DNA of 64,000 nt from an uncultured Prevotellaceae bacterium (GCA_902769805.1 CACXQL010000002.1:62001-126000); one strand, 5' to 3'; numbered from the stretch's first letter, positions 1-7,220 are shown. A program made the numbers and translations. The notes: generated by a model from the letters alone, not told the origin.

Positions 1-354
1 GAACTCAAGAACACCAAGAATCTCTCGGAGGAACAACAGAAGGAAGCAGAAGGTGAACTGATTCTCCGCCAGTTGCAGCCCTCAGATACGGTTGTCCTGC
101 TTGACGAGCACGGCAAGGAATATCGCAGCATAGAGTTTGCCCGTTGGTTGGAACAGAAACGCAACACCGCCCGTCGCCTCGTCTTTATTATCGGCGGTCC
201 CTATGGCTTCTCCCCTGCCGTCTATGCAAGAGCCAACGAACAACTCTCACTCTCGAAGATGACATTCTCCCATCAGATGATACGTCTCACCTTCACCGAA
301 CAGGTCTATCGTGCCTGTACCATTATCAGAGGCGAACCATATCATCATGAATAA
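1..354 (+). CDS. rlmH: 23S rRNA pseudouridine-1915 N3-methyltransferase RlmH, 3' part
   Basis: The reading frame is open from base 1 and ends with TAA at 352-354, giving 117 residues; the family is usually about 155, so the first quarter lies outside the window. RlmH is a SPOUT methyltransferase that methylates N3 of pseudouridine 1915 in helix 69 of 23S rRNA, using S-adenosylmethionine. The visible part has the knot motif FIIGGPYGF and the conserved C-terminal block (LSLSKMTFSHQMIRL, then PYHHE at the end) that binds the cofactor and closes the dimer. No intact gene follows it in the same operon. The assignment rests on these motifs and is secure. Confidence 0.93.
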   Translation, partial: ELKNTKNLSEEQQKEAEGELILRQLQPSDTVVLLDEHGKEYRSIEFARWLEQKRNTARRLVFIIGGPYGFSPAVYARANEQLSLSKMTFSHQMIRLTFTEQVYRACTIIRGEPYHHE

Positions 355-411
355 AGCCTCTTTTTCAGTAAGGTTGATGTCAGGCTCACTGTCCCTGATT
401 CATAACAGGTC

Positions 412-499
412 AGTAGCGAACGCTGCTGACATTGGCAGCGAACGCTGTCGATATTAGCAGCGGCCGCTGCTAATAACAGCACCGACCGCTGTTATACTG
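412..499. repeat. Array of four 22-bp imperfect palindromic units (locus A)
   Basis: Four units of exactly 22 bp follow one another at 412-433, 434-455, 456-477 and 478-499. Each holds a near-palindromic core, for example AGCAGCGGCCGCTGCT in unit 3, and can form a small hairpin. There is no gene in 355-832. Two more arrays with the same geometry (4 x 22 = 88 bp) but different sequence occur at 30797-30884 and 55294-55381. The function is unknown; REP-like elements, a transcript-end structure or a protein-binding array are possible. Confidence 0.85.
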
Positions 500-566
500 A
501 CAAGAACGCCACTTTCACCCTGAAAGTGCCTGTCTTTCACCCCGTTATAATGGCTCCTTCCCCTAT

Positions 567-729
567 CAATGATCCACTTTTGCTAAGGATAGGTGAGCTC
601 CTTTTGTATATTTGGAAACAAGTTTTTGTTCATGTTATATTAATTAATACTGTGCAAAGGTATTTCTTTTTTTTATAGGACAAAATATTTCACTAGAAAA
701 TGGATCATTCAGAACCGTCCCCAGCTTTC
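567..729. repeat. REP-like element, both ends present (possible RAYT substrate)
   Basis: The left end (567-622) begins AATGATCCACTTTT and contains CTAAGGATAGGTGAGCTCC. The right end (689-729) contains AAAATGGATCATTCAG and then ACCGTCCCCAGCTTTC. The outer AATGATCC and GGATCATT are inverted copies of each other. Partial copies of one or the other end recur at about 1634, 1861, 2388, 4911, 5454, 6060, 6710, 7221 and 7931, always at gene borders of the RHS locus. A RAYT transposase tail near 6164 suggests REP elements mobilised by that family; this link is inference. Confidence 0.6.
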
Positions 730-776
730 ACTGATCAAAGATACACCATCTCGACATAAAAAATAAATGAATTTAT

Positions 777-807
777 TTTGTTTTGTTCTCGACTTTTCGT
801 AACTTTG
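777..807 (+). promoter_or_regulatory. Bacteroidota-type promoter of mntA-hepT
   Basis: A -7 box TAACTTTG (800-807) lies 19 nt after TTTG at 777-780. This fits the Bacteroidota primary sigma factor consensus. The mntA ATG is 25 nt downstream of the -7 box and has no clear Shine-Dalgarno sequence. Confidence 0.6.
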
Positions 808-832
808 CCCTTGTAAACATCAAGTTCTGCCT

Positions 833-1129
833 ATGAGTACGCAGATGATGACAGAGAAGATAGCCGAATATTTCAAGACCCAACCCGTCCTGAAAGCATG
901 GCTGTTTGGCTCCTTTGCCCGTGGCGAGGAACGTGCAGATTCTGATATTGACATACTCGTTATCCTAGATCATAGTAAGCCGATTGGATTGAAATTCTTT
1001 GGTATGTATGAAGATCTAAAAGAACTATTAGGACGTAATGTGGACTTGGTTGTTGACCGCTCATTAGCCTCTTTCGCTCGTAAGAGTGTAGATAATGATA
1101 AAATTTTGATTTATGAGAGAGCCTCTTAA
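833..1129 (+). CDS. mntA: MntA-type nucleotidyltransferase antitoxin
   Basis: This 98-residue protein is a minimal nucleotidyltransferase with the signature GSFARGEERADSDIDIL at about residues 26-42: GSF-x-RG followed by the catalytic D-x-D pair. In HepT-MntA systems such proteins inactivate the HepT toxin by transferring AMP groups to a tyrosine beside its active site. The stop codon lies 17 bp inside the next gene, the usual overlapping antitoxin-first order. A promoter sits just upstream. The neighbouring REP-like element and palindromic array suggest the pair is in an accessory site. A housekeeping nucleotidyltransferase is unlikely given the size and partner. Confidence 0.88.
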   Translation: MSTQMMTEKIAEYFKTQPVLKAWLFGSFARGEERADSDIDILVILDHSKPIGLKFFGMYEDLKELLGRNVDLVVDRSLASFARKSVDNDKILIYERAS

Positions 1130-1499
1130 AGATCGCGAACGACTACAGCATATTCTTGCCGCTATTGAGCGTGTAAATCGTTATGTCAAAGGAAAATCTT
1201 TTGATGATTTGCTAAAAGATGACATGATGTATTATGCTGTTGTTAAAAACATTGAGATGATGGGAGAAGCAGCCAATATGCTGACCACAGAGTTTCAGGA
1301 ATCCCATCCTGAAACACCATGGAAAATGGTTAAAGGAATGCGTAATTACATTGTTCATGAATATTTTCAAATAGACAGTGTGGTTGTATGGGATGTTGTG
1401 ACAAAAGATCTTTCAGCACTTCAAAATCAGATAGAGAAGTATCTTACCGACACCGATTGGGAGCAATGGAAGAAAGACGGTAATTCCGAACCTCAATAA
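1113..1499 (+). CDS. hepT: HepT-type RNase toxin (DUF86)
   Basis: The protein has 128 residues and is predicted to be all-helical. It carries the HEPN signature Rx4HxY as RNYIVHEY at about residues 81-88, with R and H expected to be catalytic and the following Y the target of AMPylation. The family is a ribonuclease toxin neutralised by MntA. The gene overlaps mntA by 17 bp, so the two are probably translationally coupled. All signature residues are intact, so the pair looks functional. Its RNA target cannot be read from sequence. Confidence 0.88.
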   Translation: MREPLKDRERLQHILAAIERVNRYVKGKSFDDLLKDDMMYYAVVKNIEMMGEAANMLTTEFQESHPETPWKMVKGMRNYIVHEYFQIDSVVVWDVVTKDLSALQNQIEKYLTDTDWEQWKKDGNSEPQ

Positions 1500-1530
1500 A
1501 ACGATGATAGCTTTACCCCATTGACAAACA

Positions 1531-1597
1531 ATACGACTGTCAGAATTTTCATTCCGCCAGTCGTATTTCCCAATAGTATTATCTTATTTGAGAATAA
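1531..1597. terminator. Stem-loops downstream of hepT, possible bidirectional terminator
   Basis: ATACGACTG (1531-1539) is repeated in inverted form as CAGTCGTAT (1558-1566). A second short hairpin, CTTATTTGAGAATAAG, lies at 1582-1597. The region separates hepT (plus strand) from a minus-strand gene fragment, so a shared terminator is plausible. The first loop is long (18 nt) and no good T-tract follows it, so the call is weak. Confidence 0.3.
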
Positions 1598-1614
1598 GAT
1601 ATGCTTATTGTGAG

Positions 1615-1824
1615 TTATCTTTTGCTTATCGGGAAAATTAGAGTCCCCAGCTTTCTTCGCAAGTCCCACACCACATTCTTGGCAGACTCGTCGTTTAGTT
1701 CATACTCCACCAACTGCTTGTCCACCTTGTCCCCGATGCGTAGAGTATGAATGCCTGTTATGTTCTGGGCATGACTCTGCAAACAAGTCAGAGTCAGTAT
1801 AATGGATAATAATATCTGTTTCAT
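1615..1824 (-). pseudogene. Truncated N-terminus of a T9SS-type secreted protein
   Basis: The frame encodes 69 residues starting with a clear signal peptide (MKQILLSIILTLTCLQSHAQ). The next 35 residues resemble the start of the protein at 15136-16194: both have GD, then a QLV/RQV step, then NVVWDLR or NVVWDFR. Identity stops there. The remaining dozen residues (KLGTLIFPISKR) are encoded by a copy of the repeat end (1634-1657, with GAGTCCCCAGCTTTC on the plus strand). The gene therefore looks like a paralogue cut off by recombination at the repeat. The short product is unlikely to work. Confidence 0.6.
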
Positions 1825-1868
1825 CTTTCTTGGTTTAAATGTTATTCATGTCAACTCCAAGGAATGGA

Positions 1869-2318
1869 TTATTCTGAACCCACGGTTTCTTCATTATAAT
1901 TACAGAAAATGTAACAAGCAATACTTTTAATCTCAAACAAATATAGCGTAGGGCATTCTTCTTTCTCCCTATATTTAATCTTAAATCTATATTTTTTCTT
2001 TCCCTCTCTTTCTCTTTTATCATATCTAATTGTCAGTACGTCATTTTTAAGATTCCAACTGCCAATGTAGATTTCACCATTAGGATATATTTTCCTAAAT
2101 CGATGATTTCTTAAGAATTCTATTTCTATGCATCCTGCATAACCACATTTAATTCCATCATTCTCTACCAAAGGACCTTCTCCTATGGAATCCATTTCCT
2201 CTTCACCATATATTACAATTACCCTTTGCGTCCATACCTTGTCAATAAGGATGGAATCATTTGCATAAACACCCATATAGGTGAATAATGATATACAAAA
2301 TAGTAACAATTTATTCAT
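1869..2318 (-). CDS. Small secreted protein of unknown function
   Basis: The protein has 149 residues with a signal peptide (about 1-19, ending YANDS) and a short, beta-rich mature part. A glycine-bearing stretch (GEIYIGSWNLKNDVLTI) recalls lipocalin-like small periplasmic proteins, but I cannot name a family. The last codons and the stop lie in a degenerate copy of the repeat end (1861-1881). The gene is AT-rich compared with the RHS core to its right. Its place in a bank of small genes downstream of RHS genes makes an immunity or accessory role possible, which is inference only. Confidence 0.6.
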   Translation of the reverse strand: MNKLLLFCISLFTYMGVYANDSILIDKVWTQRVIVIYGEEEMDSIGEGPLVENDGIKCGYAGCIEIEFLRNHRFRKIYPNGEIYIGSWNLKNDVLTIRYDKREREGKKKYRFKIKYREKEECPTLYLFEIKSIACYIFCNYNEETVGSE

Positions 2319-2387
2319 GATGTTTTTCTTCTTCTACTCTTTCTGGTAAATTTAATTCCCGTCTAACAATATTTTCATTCTTGGAAA

Positions 2388-2475
2388 TTTGGGGACGGTT
2401 CTCAATGATCCACTTCTCCTAAGGATAGGTGAGCTCCTTTTGTATATTTGGAAACAAGACCCCGTGATCCTGTCT
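2388..2475. repeat. REP-like element, left-end copy
   Basis: TTTGGGGACGGTTCTCAATG is followed by the same left end as at 567 (GATCCACTTCTCC, then AAGGATAGGTGAGCTCC), and then by GACCCCGTGATCC, which also occurs near 6765. It lies between the small secreted protein gene and the PQQ-repeat gene. The copy is about 95% identical over its left end to the one at 6060. Confidence 0.65.
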
Positions 2476-2502
2476 TCAATTCCCCCTTGAGCACTGGGTT
2501 TC

Positions 2503-4065
2503 TTAGTTGAGATGCAAATAATACAGACGCTCATTATTGCTTAGGTATAGTTTCCCTCCGGTGATTCCTACGTTCCGTACGGGAATGGTTAGTTGAATCT
2601 CTGGGAAACCTTGAAGGGATACAAGCCATATATCCTGCCGATGGCTGGTAGGCGAATAAATACACATTCGGTCCCCAACCTTGCAAAGAGGCCAATAAAG
2701 AGAATAGGCAGGGAAACTTTCAGATATCCTTAAATTTCTGTCAACCATGAAAATGTCTCCTTTTTCTGTAATTACTGGGAAGAAGGTGCCATCCGTAGCA
2801 ATAACATCAAACATGTTTTTAAGATTATAGTAAGTATATACTGGCTGAGTGATAATAGCACTTAACTGACCATGTTTCTTCACATCCCATGGTGAGACCG
2901 TTACGGTAGAATCATCAAGTTCATGCTTATAGGTCAGCCCGTCATCAAAGAGCATGAAAGCTCCATAAGGATTGAGAACGACATCTTCAACCATGTCCTT
3001 CTTCAAACTCAGCATATTCATAAACTGGCATGCTCCAGTACGCTTGTCAAAGGCTGCAATAAACGGGCGTCCCATCTTTGTGCGCTGCTGTCCGTTCTTC
3101 AGACCATAGCCCAGATTGAACATATAAAGAGTACTATCGTTATATACTAGTTGCGAAAAGGCAGAGGTCTTTGGTGGAAACTGATGACTCCAAACAATAT
3201 TCATTGATTTATCCAGACAGACCACTTTTTCTCGGTCGGCGAAGTAATAGAGTGAATCATCTTGAACGACATTGGAATGTAGATGATTGATGACATTCTT
3301 GCCTACAAATCCCACCGGATAGGTTGTATAGCCTGTTGCCAATGACCCTGCTATGGCACCGGCAACTATTCCCAGTCCCTGCAAAAGGGCACCCTTGATA
3401 TCGCTTACTCCCGTTTTGGCTTTGTAGATACAAACTTCACCTGTACGGATGTTCAAGCGGTTCAAGTGGTCTGCAACAACAATCCAGTGTACAGAATCTT
3501 CACGTATAACATTGTTCCAACCCCAGTTCTTGTCGTGTGGAATTCTTGTGGTCCATAATTGTTGACCCGTTATCATATCGTAGCCACTCAGTTTACTTGA
3601 TCTTGGTCCGGAATAGCCAAGTACAATATTGGTGGAATCGTCATATTGAACGGGAAAGAATTTGCCTTGCCAGCGGACATGACCAGTATTTGGATCAAGC
3701 ATACAAAACTTATTCCCCTTGGAGATGGCTACCCCTGCTTTCGTGCAATAAACAGAAGAATTCCCATAGTTAAATGGGTAAGTCCACAATAATTTGGAAT
3801 CCTTTATGCTAAACGCACCAATCTCTCCTTTAAACTCCAGCCATTTCCCACTTTTTGTAGTCTCCCGGAATTTAAGCAACATATAGTTAAGTCCTGGTTC
3901 GATAACAACATCATCTATCCTATGTCCAAAAGACTGGCTCTCTGCCATCACTACCGTACTGTCAATGGTCAGACCAATAGCGACAGTGCTTGTGCTGTCA
4001 GCCATAACAGATGAACATGTCAGAAATAATAGAAAAAGAAGATAGTTCTTGAAATACTTTTTCAT
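2503..4065 (-). CDS. Secreted PQQ-like beta-propeller protein
   Basis: The protein has 520 residues with a signal peptide (about 1-22, ending SVMADS). The mature part has propeller-type repeats: LLWTYPF, then GHVRWQGKFF, GQQLWTTRIP and NIVWSHQF. These are the tryptophan-containing blades of PQQ_2/pyrrolo-quinoline-like domains, as in BamB and outer-surface binding proteins. A glycine-rich hydrophobic loop (about residues 227-246) interrupts the blades and might touch a membrane. The gene lies 37 bp downstream of an outer-membrane beta-barrel gene and probably shares its transcript. The ligand or partner is unknown. Repeat ends flank the two genes as a block (2388 and 4911), suggesting they moved together. 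Confidence 0.7.
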   Translation of the reverse strand: MKKYFKNYLLFLLFLTCSSVMADSTSTVAIGLTIDSTVVMAESQSFGHRIDDVVIEPGLNYMLLKFRETTKSGKWLEFKGEIGAFSIKDSKLLWTYPFNYGNSSVYCTKAGVAISKGNKFCMLDPNTGHVRWQGKFFPVQYDDSTNIVLGYSGPRSSKLSGYDMITGQQLWTTRIPHDKNWGWNNVIREDSVHWIVVADHLNRLNIRTGEVCIYKAKTGVSDIKGALLQGLGIVAGAIAGSLATGYTTYPVGFVGKNVINHLHSNVVQDDSLYYFADREKVVCLDKSMNIVWSHQFPPKTSAFSQLVYNDSTLYMFNLGYGLKNGQQRTKMGRPFIAAFDKRTGACQFMNMLSLKKDMVEDVVLNPYGAFMLFDDGLTYKHELDDSTVTVSPWDVKKHGQLSAIITQPVYTYYNLKNMFDVIATDGTFFPVITEKGDIFMVDRNLRISESFPAYSLYWPLCKVGDRMCIYSPTSHRQDIWLVSLQGFPEIQLTIPVRNVGITGGKLYLSNNERLYYLHLN

Positions 4066-4102
4066 ATTTTATTGTTATAAGCAAGTAGTGTGCCCACTGG
4101 AT

Positions 4103-4816
4103 TTACAAGTGGAAGCGGTAGCCTAGTGTGAAACTGAAGTAACGATTTCGGCAGTCTTCGGGATTCTCCGTCTTGTCAATCTTAGTCAGACCGAAATAGT
4201 AGCGGGCATCCAGTACCACATTCCTATACTCGTAGGAAAGACCAACAGGAATACCGAAGTCTACTGACTTGCAAACGTCAGAGAGCCATAAGTTCCCAAA
4301 GGTGTAATCGGTATCAGATGTGTGCAATCTATTATCTTCATAATCTATATCAGGGTATGTAACAAGCGCATAACTCTCTTCCATCTTACTACCTATCAAT
4401 AATCCCGTCTGAATGCCTATCTTGACGGCAAGTCCTTTCACCTGAGGGATATAGATGTTCGCCATCAGGGGGATGTTGATGTACTCACAATGCAACTTGC
4501 CCTCCATTATAAAGTTAGAAATATAGGTTGTTCCGTCTTTAACAGATTGGGCACTTATTCCGCCTTCAACTTTGGCTCCCTGTTGCGAATAGACAGCACC
4601 AAGTGATATGCCCAACCAATCATTCACACCGTACTCAGCCTCAACTCCTCCCGTGAAGCGTACTTTATTATGATAGAGGTCACTGTAAGCGCCCCCACTC
4701 AGTCCTGTCACATTGATACCAGCCATGGGCTTGATAGAATACTTACCCTTAGGGTTCTGTGCGTTCATCACAGTCGTGCAGCATGCAAGCGCTGCCAATA
4801 ACATAAATCTTTTCAT
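4103..4816 (-). CDS. Outer-membrane beta-barrel protein (PorT-like fold)
   Basis: The 237-residue protein has a signal peptide (1-19, ending VMNAQ). Alternating beta strands follow: IKPMAGINVTGLSG, RFTGGVEAEYGVNDWLGISLGAVYSQQG cut by turns, and a final strand FTLGYRFHL. This matches the outer-membrane beta-barrel (OMP_b-brl_2/PorT) family common in Bacteroidota. The family includes T9SS accessory porins and many proteins of unknown role. It is encoded 37 bp upstream of the PQQ-like protein gene in the same direction. I cannot tell which pathway it serves. Confidence 0.72.
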   Translation of the reverse strand: MKRFMLLAALACCTTVMNAQNPKGKYSIKPMAGINVTGLSGGAYSDLYHNKVRFTGGVEAEYGVNDWLGISLGAVYSQQGAKVEGGISAQSVKDGTTYISNFIMEGKLHCEYINIPLMANIYIPQVKGLAVKIGIQTGLLIGSKMEESYALVTYPDIDYEDNRLHTSDTDYTFGNLWLSDVCKSVDFGIPVGLSYEYRNVVLDARYYFGLTKIDKTENPEDCRNRYFSFTLGYRFHL

Positions 4817-4910
4817 TTTGTTTTACTCTTAATTCTTTATGGTTTTTCTTTAACGTTAAAAAGGTACATCATATATTTTATTGCACAAAGCAATTGAACA
4901 AGGTGTGGAT

Positions 4911-4940
4911 GGTGGATCATTCAGAGTCCCCCAAATTTCC
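4911..4940. repeat. REP-like element, right-end copy
   Basis: GGTGGATCATTCAGAGTCCC followed by CCAAATTTCC matches the right end at 689-729, with changes in the middle. It overlaps the stop codon and last codons of the lipoprotein gene that ends at 4921. It marks the border between that gene and the beta-barrel gene. Confidence 0.6.
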
Positions 4941-5418
4941 TCCTTTTCCCATGATACTCTATTCGATTCCCTTCGTCTAACATCTCGCGAGTGACAAACA
5001 ATGTGTCATATAACTGATCTCTGCATATTTCAGCCCAAGTATGATTGCGTGCTGTCTCCAATTTAATGATAAAGAGGTATGCTTTATGCTCTTTGTTATG
5101 TGAGAATAGAGTACCGGATTCTGCGTAATCTGCCGTGGAATCTTGAGGGATGTAGTCATGTGGCCTTATTTCAAGCATTCCCTTTTCGTTAATAGTAGTC
5201 CATGTATAATCACACGTATCTCCAGAACATGGTAAGAACCGAAACCTACCACCGTAGACATTTATATAGACACTATCAATATTGTTGCTGAAAGATGCAC
5301 CAATAAGTAATGTATCTGTTGTACAATTTTTTATTCTCATACTTTCCATGGTATCCCACACGGGAAGACAAGAAGCAAAAAAAAACAAACAAAATGTCAT
5401 TGATAAGAATTTTTTCAT
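4921..5418 (-). CDS. Lipoprotein of unknown function (possible immunity protein)
   Basis: The start at 5418 is chosen because MKKFLSMTFCLFFFASC is a complete lipoprotein signal with its cysteine at about residue 17; an upstream ATG would add nine residues in front of it. The mature part is about 148 residues, with no family I recognise. It contains IKNCTTDTLLIGASFSN, which resembles the start of the beta-sandwich in the lipoproteins encoded at 7241 and 7964 (NYTDEKMYI, NLTKDTIDF). Its last residues and stop lie in the repeat copy at 4911-4940. An immunity role is inferred only from position. Confidence 0.6.
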   Translation of the reverse strand: MKKFLSMTFCLFFFASCLPVWDTMESMRIKNCTTDTLLIGASFSNNIDSVYINVYGGRFRFLPCSGDTCDYTWTTINEKGMLEIRPHDYIPQDSTADYAESGTLFSHNKEHKAYLFIIKLETARNHTWAEICRDQLYDTLFVTREMLDEGNRIEYHGKRRKFGGL

Positions 5419-5453
5419 TGTATTATTCTTTTTATTTAATAACATAAAATATT

Positions 5454-5489
5454 TTCACTAGAAGTGGATCATTGAGTCCCCAGCTTTCC
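5454..5489. repeat. REP-like element, right-end copy
   Basis: TTTTCACTAGAAGTGGATC is followed by ATTGAGTCCCCAGCTTTCC. This matches the right end of the element at 567-729, with a small deletion where AGAACCG stands there. It lies between the Imm11-like gene and the lipoprotein gene. Confidence 0.65.
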
Positions 5490-5512
5490 AAAAAACCTGT
5501 CCAGGTGATTTC

Positions 5513-6037
5513 TTATCGCATTAACATAAATTCTATTCCCAAATCATAATGATTTCTCTTAATGGCTTTATACAAATCTTCGCATACAATAACATCATTA
5601 ATTGCTGGCTGAGAGTTAAAAATAATTAGATTTTTTGTCTTATTATTGTCTAATCGCACCCTCAGAATAACATCTGTATCCTTTGCATAAATAGTTTTTG
5701 CTTTGTCAATGACATCAAAAATCTTCCTAAAATGTAAAATATAATAAATACGATCTCCATATTCTTTGCTAATCACCTTTACAGGAAGATACTCAATCTC
5801 ATTATTATCGCCAGTAAAAGATTCTATTAATTTTTTAAATTCTTCACTAATAATATTAGCACCTCCTGTGCATGCATGAAAATGACAATATACGCCATCT
5901 CTCAATTCTAACACAAGTGATTGCCAGTTTTTTACTTCTTGCCCATCTCTTGCAATAGGGTATGGTACACTTGAAGGAGCATACAATACCCCTCCGAGTG
6001 TGTCATTGCCATCAATGATTAACTTATAATATTTCAT
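5513..6037 (-). CDS. Putative Imm11/DUF1629-like immunity protein
   Basis: The 174-residue protein has no signal peptide, so it should act in the cytoplasm. Its layout resembles the Imm11 (DUF1629) family: a start with a short substrate-facing strand, a middle ISEEFKKLIESF helix followed by IEYLPVKV, then YYILHF. A C-terminal IIFNSQPAINDVIV strand leads to a helix and a GIEFM ending. Members protect against polymorphic toxins whose nature varies. No matching toxin gene lies directly upstream: the nearest frame is a RAYT fragment. This is therefore an orphan immunity candidate. The match was judged by eye and needs a profile search. Confidence 0.55.
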   Translation of the reverse strand: MKYYKLIIDGNDTLGGVLYAPSSVPYPIARDGQEVKNWQSLVLELRDGVYCHFHACTGGANIISEEFKKLIESFTGDNNEIEYLPVKVISKEYGDRIYYILHFRKIFDVIDKAKTIYAKDTDVILRVRLDNNKTKNLIIFNSQPAINDVIVCEDLYKAIKRNHYDLGIEFMLMR

Positions 6038-6059
6038 CGTTATGATATAAAATGTTTAC

Positions 6060-6134
6060 GGGAAATTTGGGAACGGTTCTCAATGATCCACTTCTCCTAA
6101 GGATAGGTGAGCTCCTTTTTATATTTGGAAACAG
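6060..6134. repeat. REP-like element, left-end copy
   Basis: GGAAATTTGGGAACGGTTCT is followed by CAATGATCCACTTCTCC and AAGGATAGGTGAGCTCC, nearly identical to 2388-2457. With the right-end copy at 6710 it brackets the RAYT fragment and the DUF1871-like gene, in the orientation of the complete element at 567-729. Confidence 0.65.
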
Positions 6135-6163
6135 TTTGATTCCTTACTAATAATTGGTCCATA

Positions 6164-6325
6164 CTACTTATATGTTTTATAAATAAGCGTGTAAGAGAGT
6201 CCTGTTACGCGAGACATCTGGCGAGGACCTGCGCCAAGTTCTGTCATCACATCACGAACAATATCTTTTTGTCTTTCCTTAGAGTACTGTTGGAAATCAG
6301 CAATGCTTTTCCTGTTTATTGCCCT
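6164..6325 (-). pseudogene. RAYT (REP-associated transposase) C-terminal remnant
   Basis: The frame encodes about 54 residues that match the tail of Bacteroidota REP-associated tyrosine transposases: DFQQYSKERQKDIVRD, then ELGAGPRQMSRVTGLSYTLI. This is the small helix-turn-helix-like domain after the catalytic Y1 domain. The HUH motif and catalytic tyrosine are absent, so it is a fragment. Upstream the frame runs into the end of the DUF1871-like gene, which shows it was cut by recombination. RAYT proteins mobilise short palindromic repeats, so this fragment supports reading the surrounding repeats as REP elements. The identification is from memory of the family. Confidence 0.5.
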
Positions 6326-6626
6326 AGGAATCACCCTCCCTGTCATCACTATTAGAAATAATTTTCTCATATTCTTTAACAATTCTTTGTGCAATATTGT
6401 CTATATCCTGTTGAATCTTTTTATTACAAATACAATGATTATTATAACCCATCTGCCTTAATATATAAATTAAACCCTTTTTTGTCTCTTCCAGATTATG
6501 GGCAGTTTGAATTAAATAAGGAATGTAATCTAAATATTCTACATCAACTATATATTCTGGGACACCAATAGGATTCCAATCCTCAAGAATTTTCTGAATT
6601 ATTATATTCAAAGTTTGATTTTTCAT
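6324..6626 (-). CDS. DUF1871-like small protein, putative immunity protein
   Basis: The protein has 100 residues and no signal peptide. Its start (IIQKILEDWNPIGVP), followed by an acidic/aromatic stretch (EYLDYIPYLIQ) and a helical end, resembles the DUF1871 family, which is frequent beside contact-dependent toxins. It lies downstream of the displaced RHS core tip (6755-7148), in the place where a cognate immunity gene would sit, with no toxin domain left between them. It is very AT-rich. It is either an orphan immunity gene or a small protein of unrelated role. Confidence 0.5.
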   Translation of the reverse strand: MKNQTLNIIIQKILEDWNPIGVPEYIVDVEYLDYIPYLIQTAHNLEETKKGLIYILRQMGYNNHCICNKKIQQDIDNIAQRIVKEYEKIISNSDDREGDS

Positions 6627-6709
6627 CTATACAGCAATTAAATATTTACAAATGTATAAAAACAATAACTTATTTCCAAGGAATTTTAAATGACACAGGG
6701 ACAGGTAAT

Positions 6710-6780
6710 GAATCATTCAGAACCGTCCCCAGCTTTCTTTACAATAAATGATCACTAGAACCGACCCCGTGATCCCCGTG
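6710..6780. repeat. REP-like element, right-end copy plus second repeat word
   Basis: GAATCATTCAGAACCG followed by TCCCCAGCTTTC matches the right end at 689-729. It is followed by TGATCACTAGAACCGACCCC and a GTGATCC word also seen at 2457-2470. The minus-strand reading of 6755-6790 supplies the last 14 codons of the displaced RHS tip. Confidence 0.6.
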
Positions 6781-7148
6781 TACCTGTCCCTCTGTCACCC
6801 GGGTCTACATACCTCACCGGGTTCCCTGCACAGTACAGGTAGGGGTTGAGGTGGTAGTACTGCTCACACATCGGGTCCATCGAGGTGAAGAGCCCGACGG
6901 TGGCATCATACTGGCGTGCACCATAGTCGTAGAGGTCGAGACCAGCCTGGCGGTCCAGTTCCTTCCCGGTGTACCTGTCCGTCTGGATGCCCGTGCCCCT
7001 CGACACGTCACCCATGAAGGTACCGTAGGCATAGTAGTTGGTGATCTGTGCCGCCGTTCAGGTTGCTGATCCTGAAACCGTAGTAAGCCGCCCTGCAATT
7101 CAATATTGCAGAGAACAGGATCAGTACTATGTACAGGTATCGCTTCAT
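6755..7148 (-). pseudogene. Displaced RHS core tip joined to a foreign signal peptide
   Basis: A start at 7148 gives a signal peptide (MKRYLYIVLILFSAILNC, then RAAYYG), which ends at ISNLNGG and then shifts frame. The DNA from 7048 to 6861 is a copy, with three mismatches in 188 bp, of the RHS core at 9308-9495. It encodes the hallmark block YTGKELD, LYDYGARQYD and GLFTSMDP. After NPVRYVDPG the frame runs into repeat DNA (GDRGTGTRGSRGRF) and stops, so no toxin domain follows. A -7 box TACCTTTG lies at 7178-7185 on the minus strand. It looks like the remains of a second rhs gene that lost its core by internal deletion and its tip by repeat recombination. Confidence 0.8.
6861..7048. repeat. 188-bp near-identical repeat of the RHS core end (copy 1)
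   Basis: This segment matches 9308-9495 with only three mismatches: two G/A transitions and one G/C change. Both copies are in the same orientation, 2.4 kb apart. Homologous recombination between them would delete or swap the toxin tip and its two lipoprotein genes. Confidence 0.9.
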
Positions 7149-7177
7149 TAATCTTGTCAGTTTTTTCATTGACACTA

Positions 7178-7185
7178 CAAAGGTA
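7178..7185 (-). promoter_or_regulatory. -7 box upstream of the displaced RHS tip
   Basis: TACCTTTG on the minus strand (CAAAGGTA on the plus strand) lies 30 nt upstream of the signal-peptide start at 7148. It fits the Bacteroidota -7 consensus and suggests the remnant was once the first gene of its own transcript. Confidence 0.45.
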
Positions 7186-7220
7186 CGTCTTTTATTCCAT
7201 ATCACAAAATCGTTACACAC

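Noticed and set aside
412..499. The 22-bp arrays resemble a short CRISPR.
   Set aside because: Units join without spacers, units themselves are palindromic, there are only four, and no cas genes are near.
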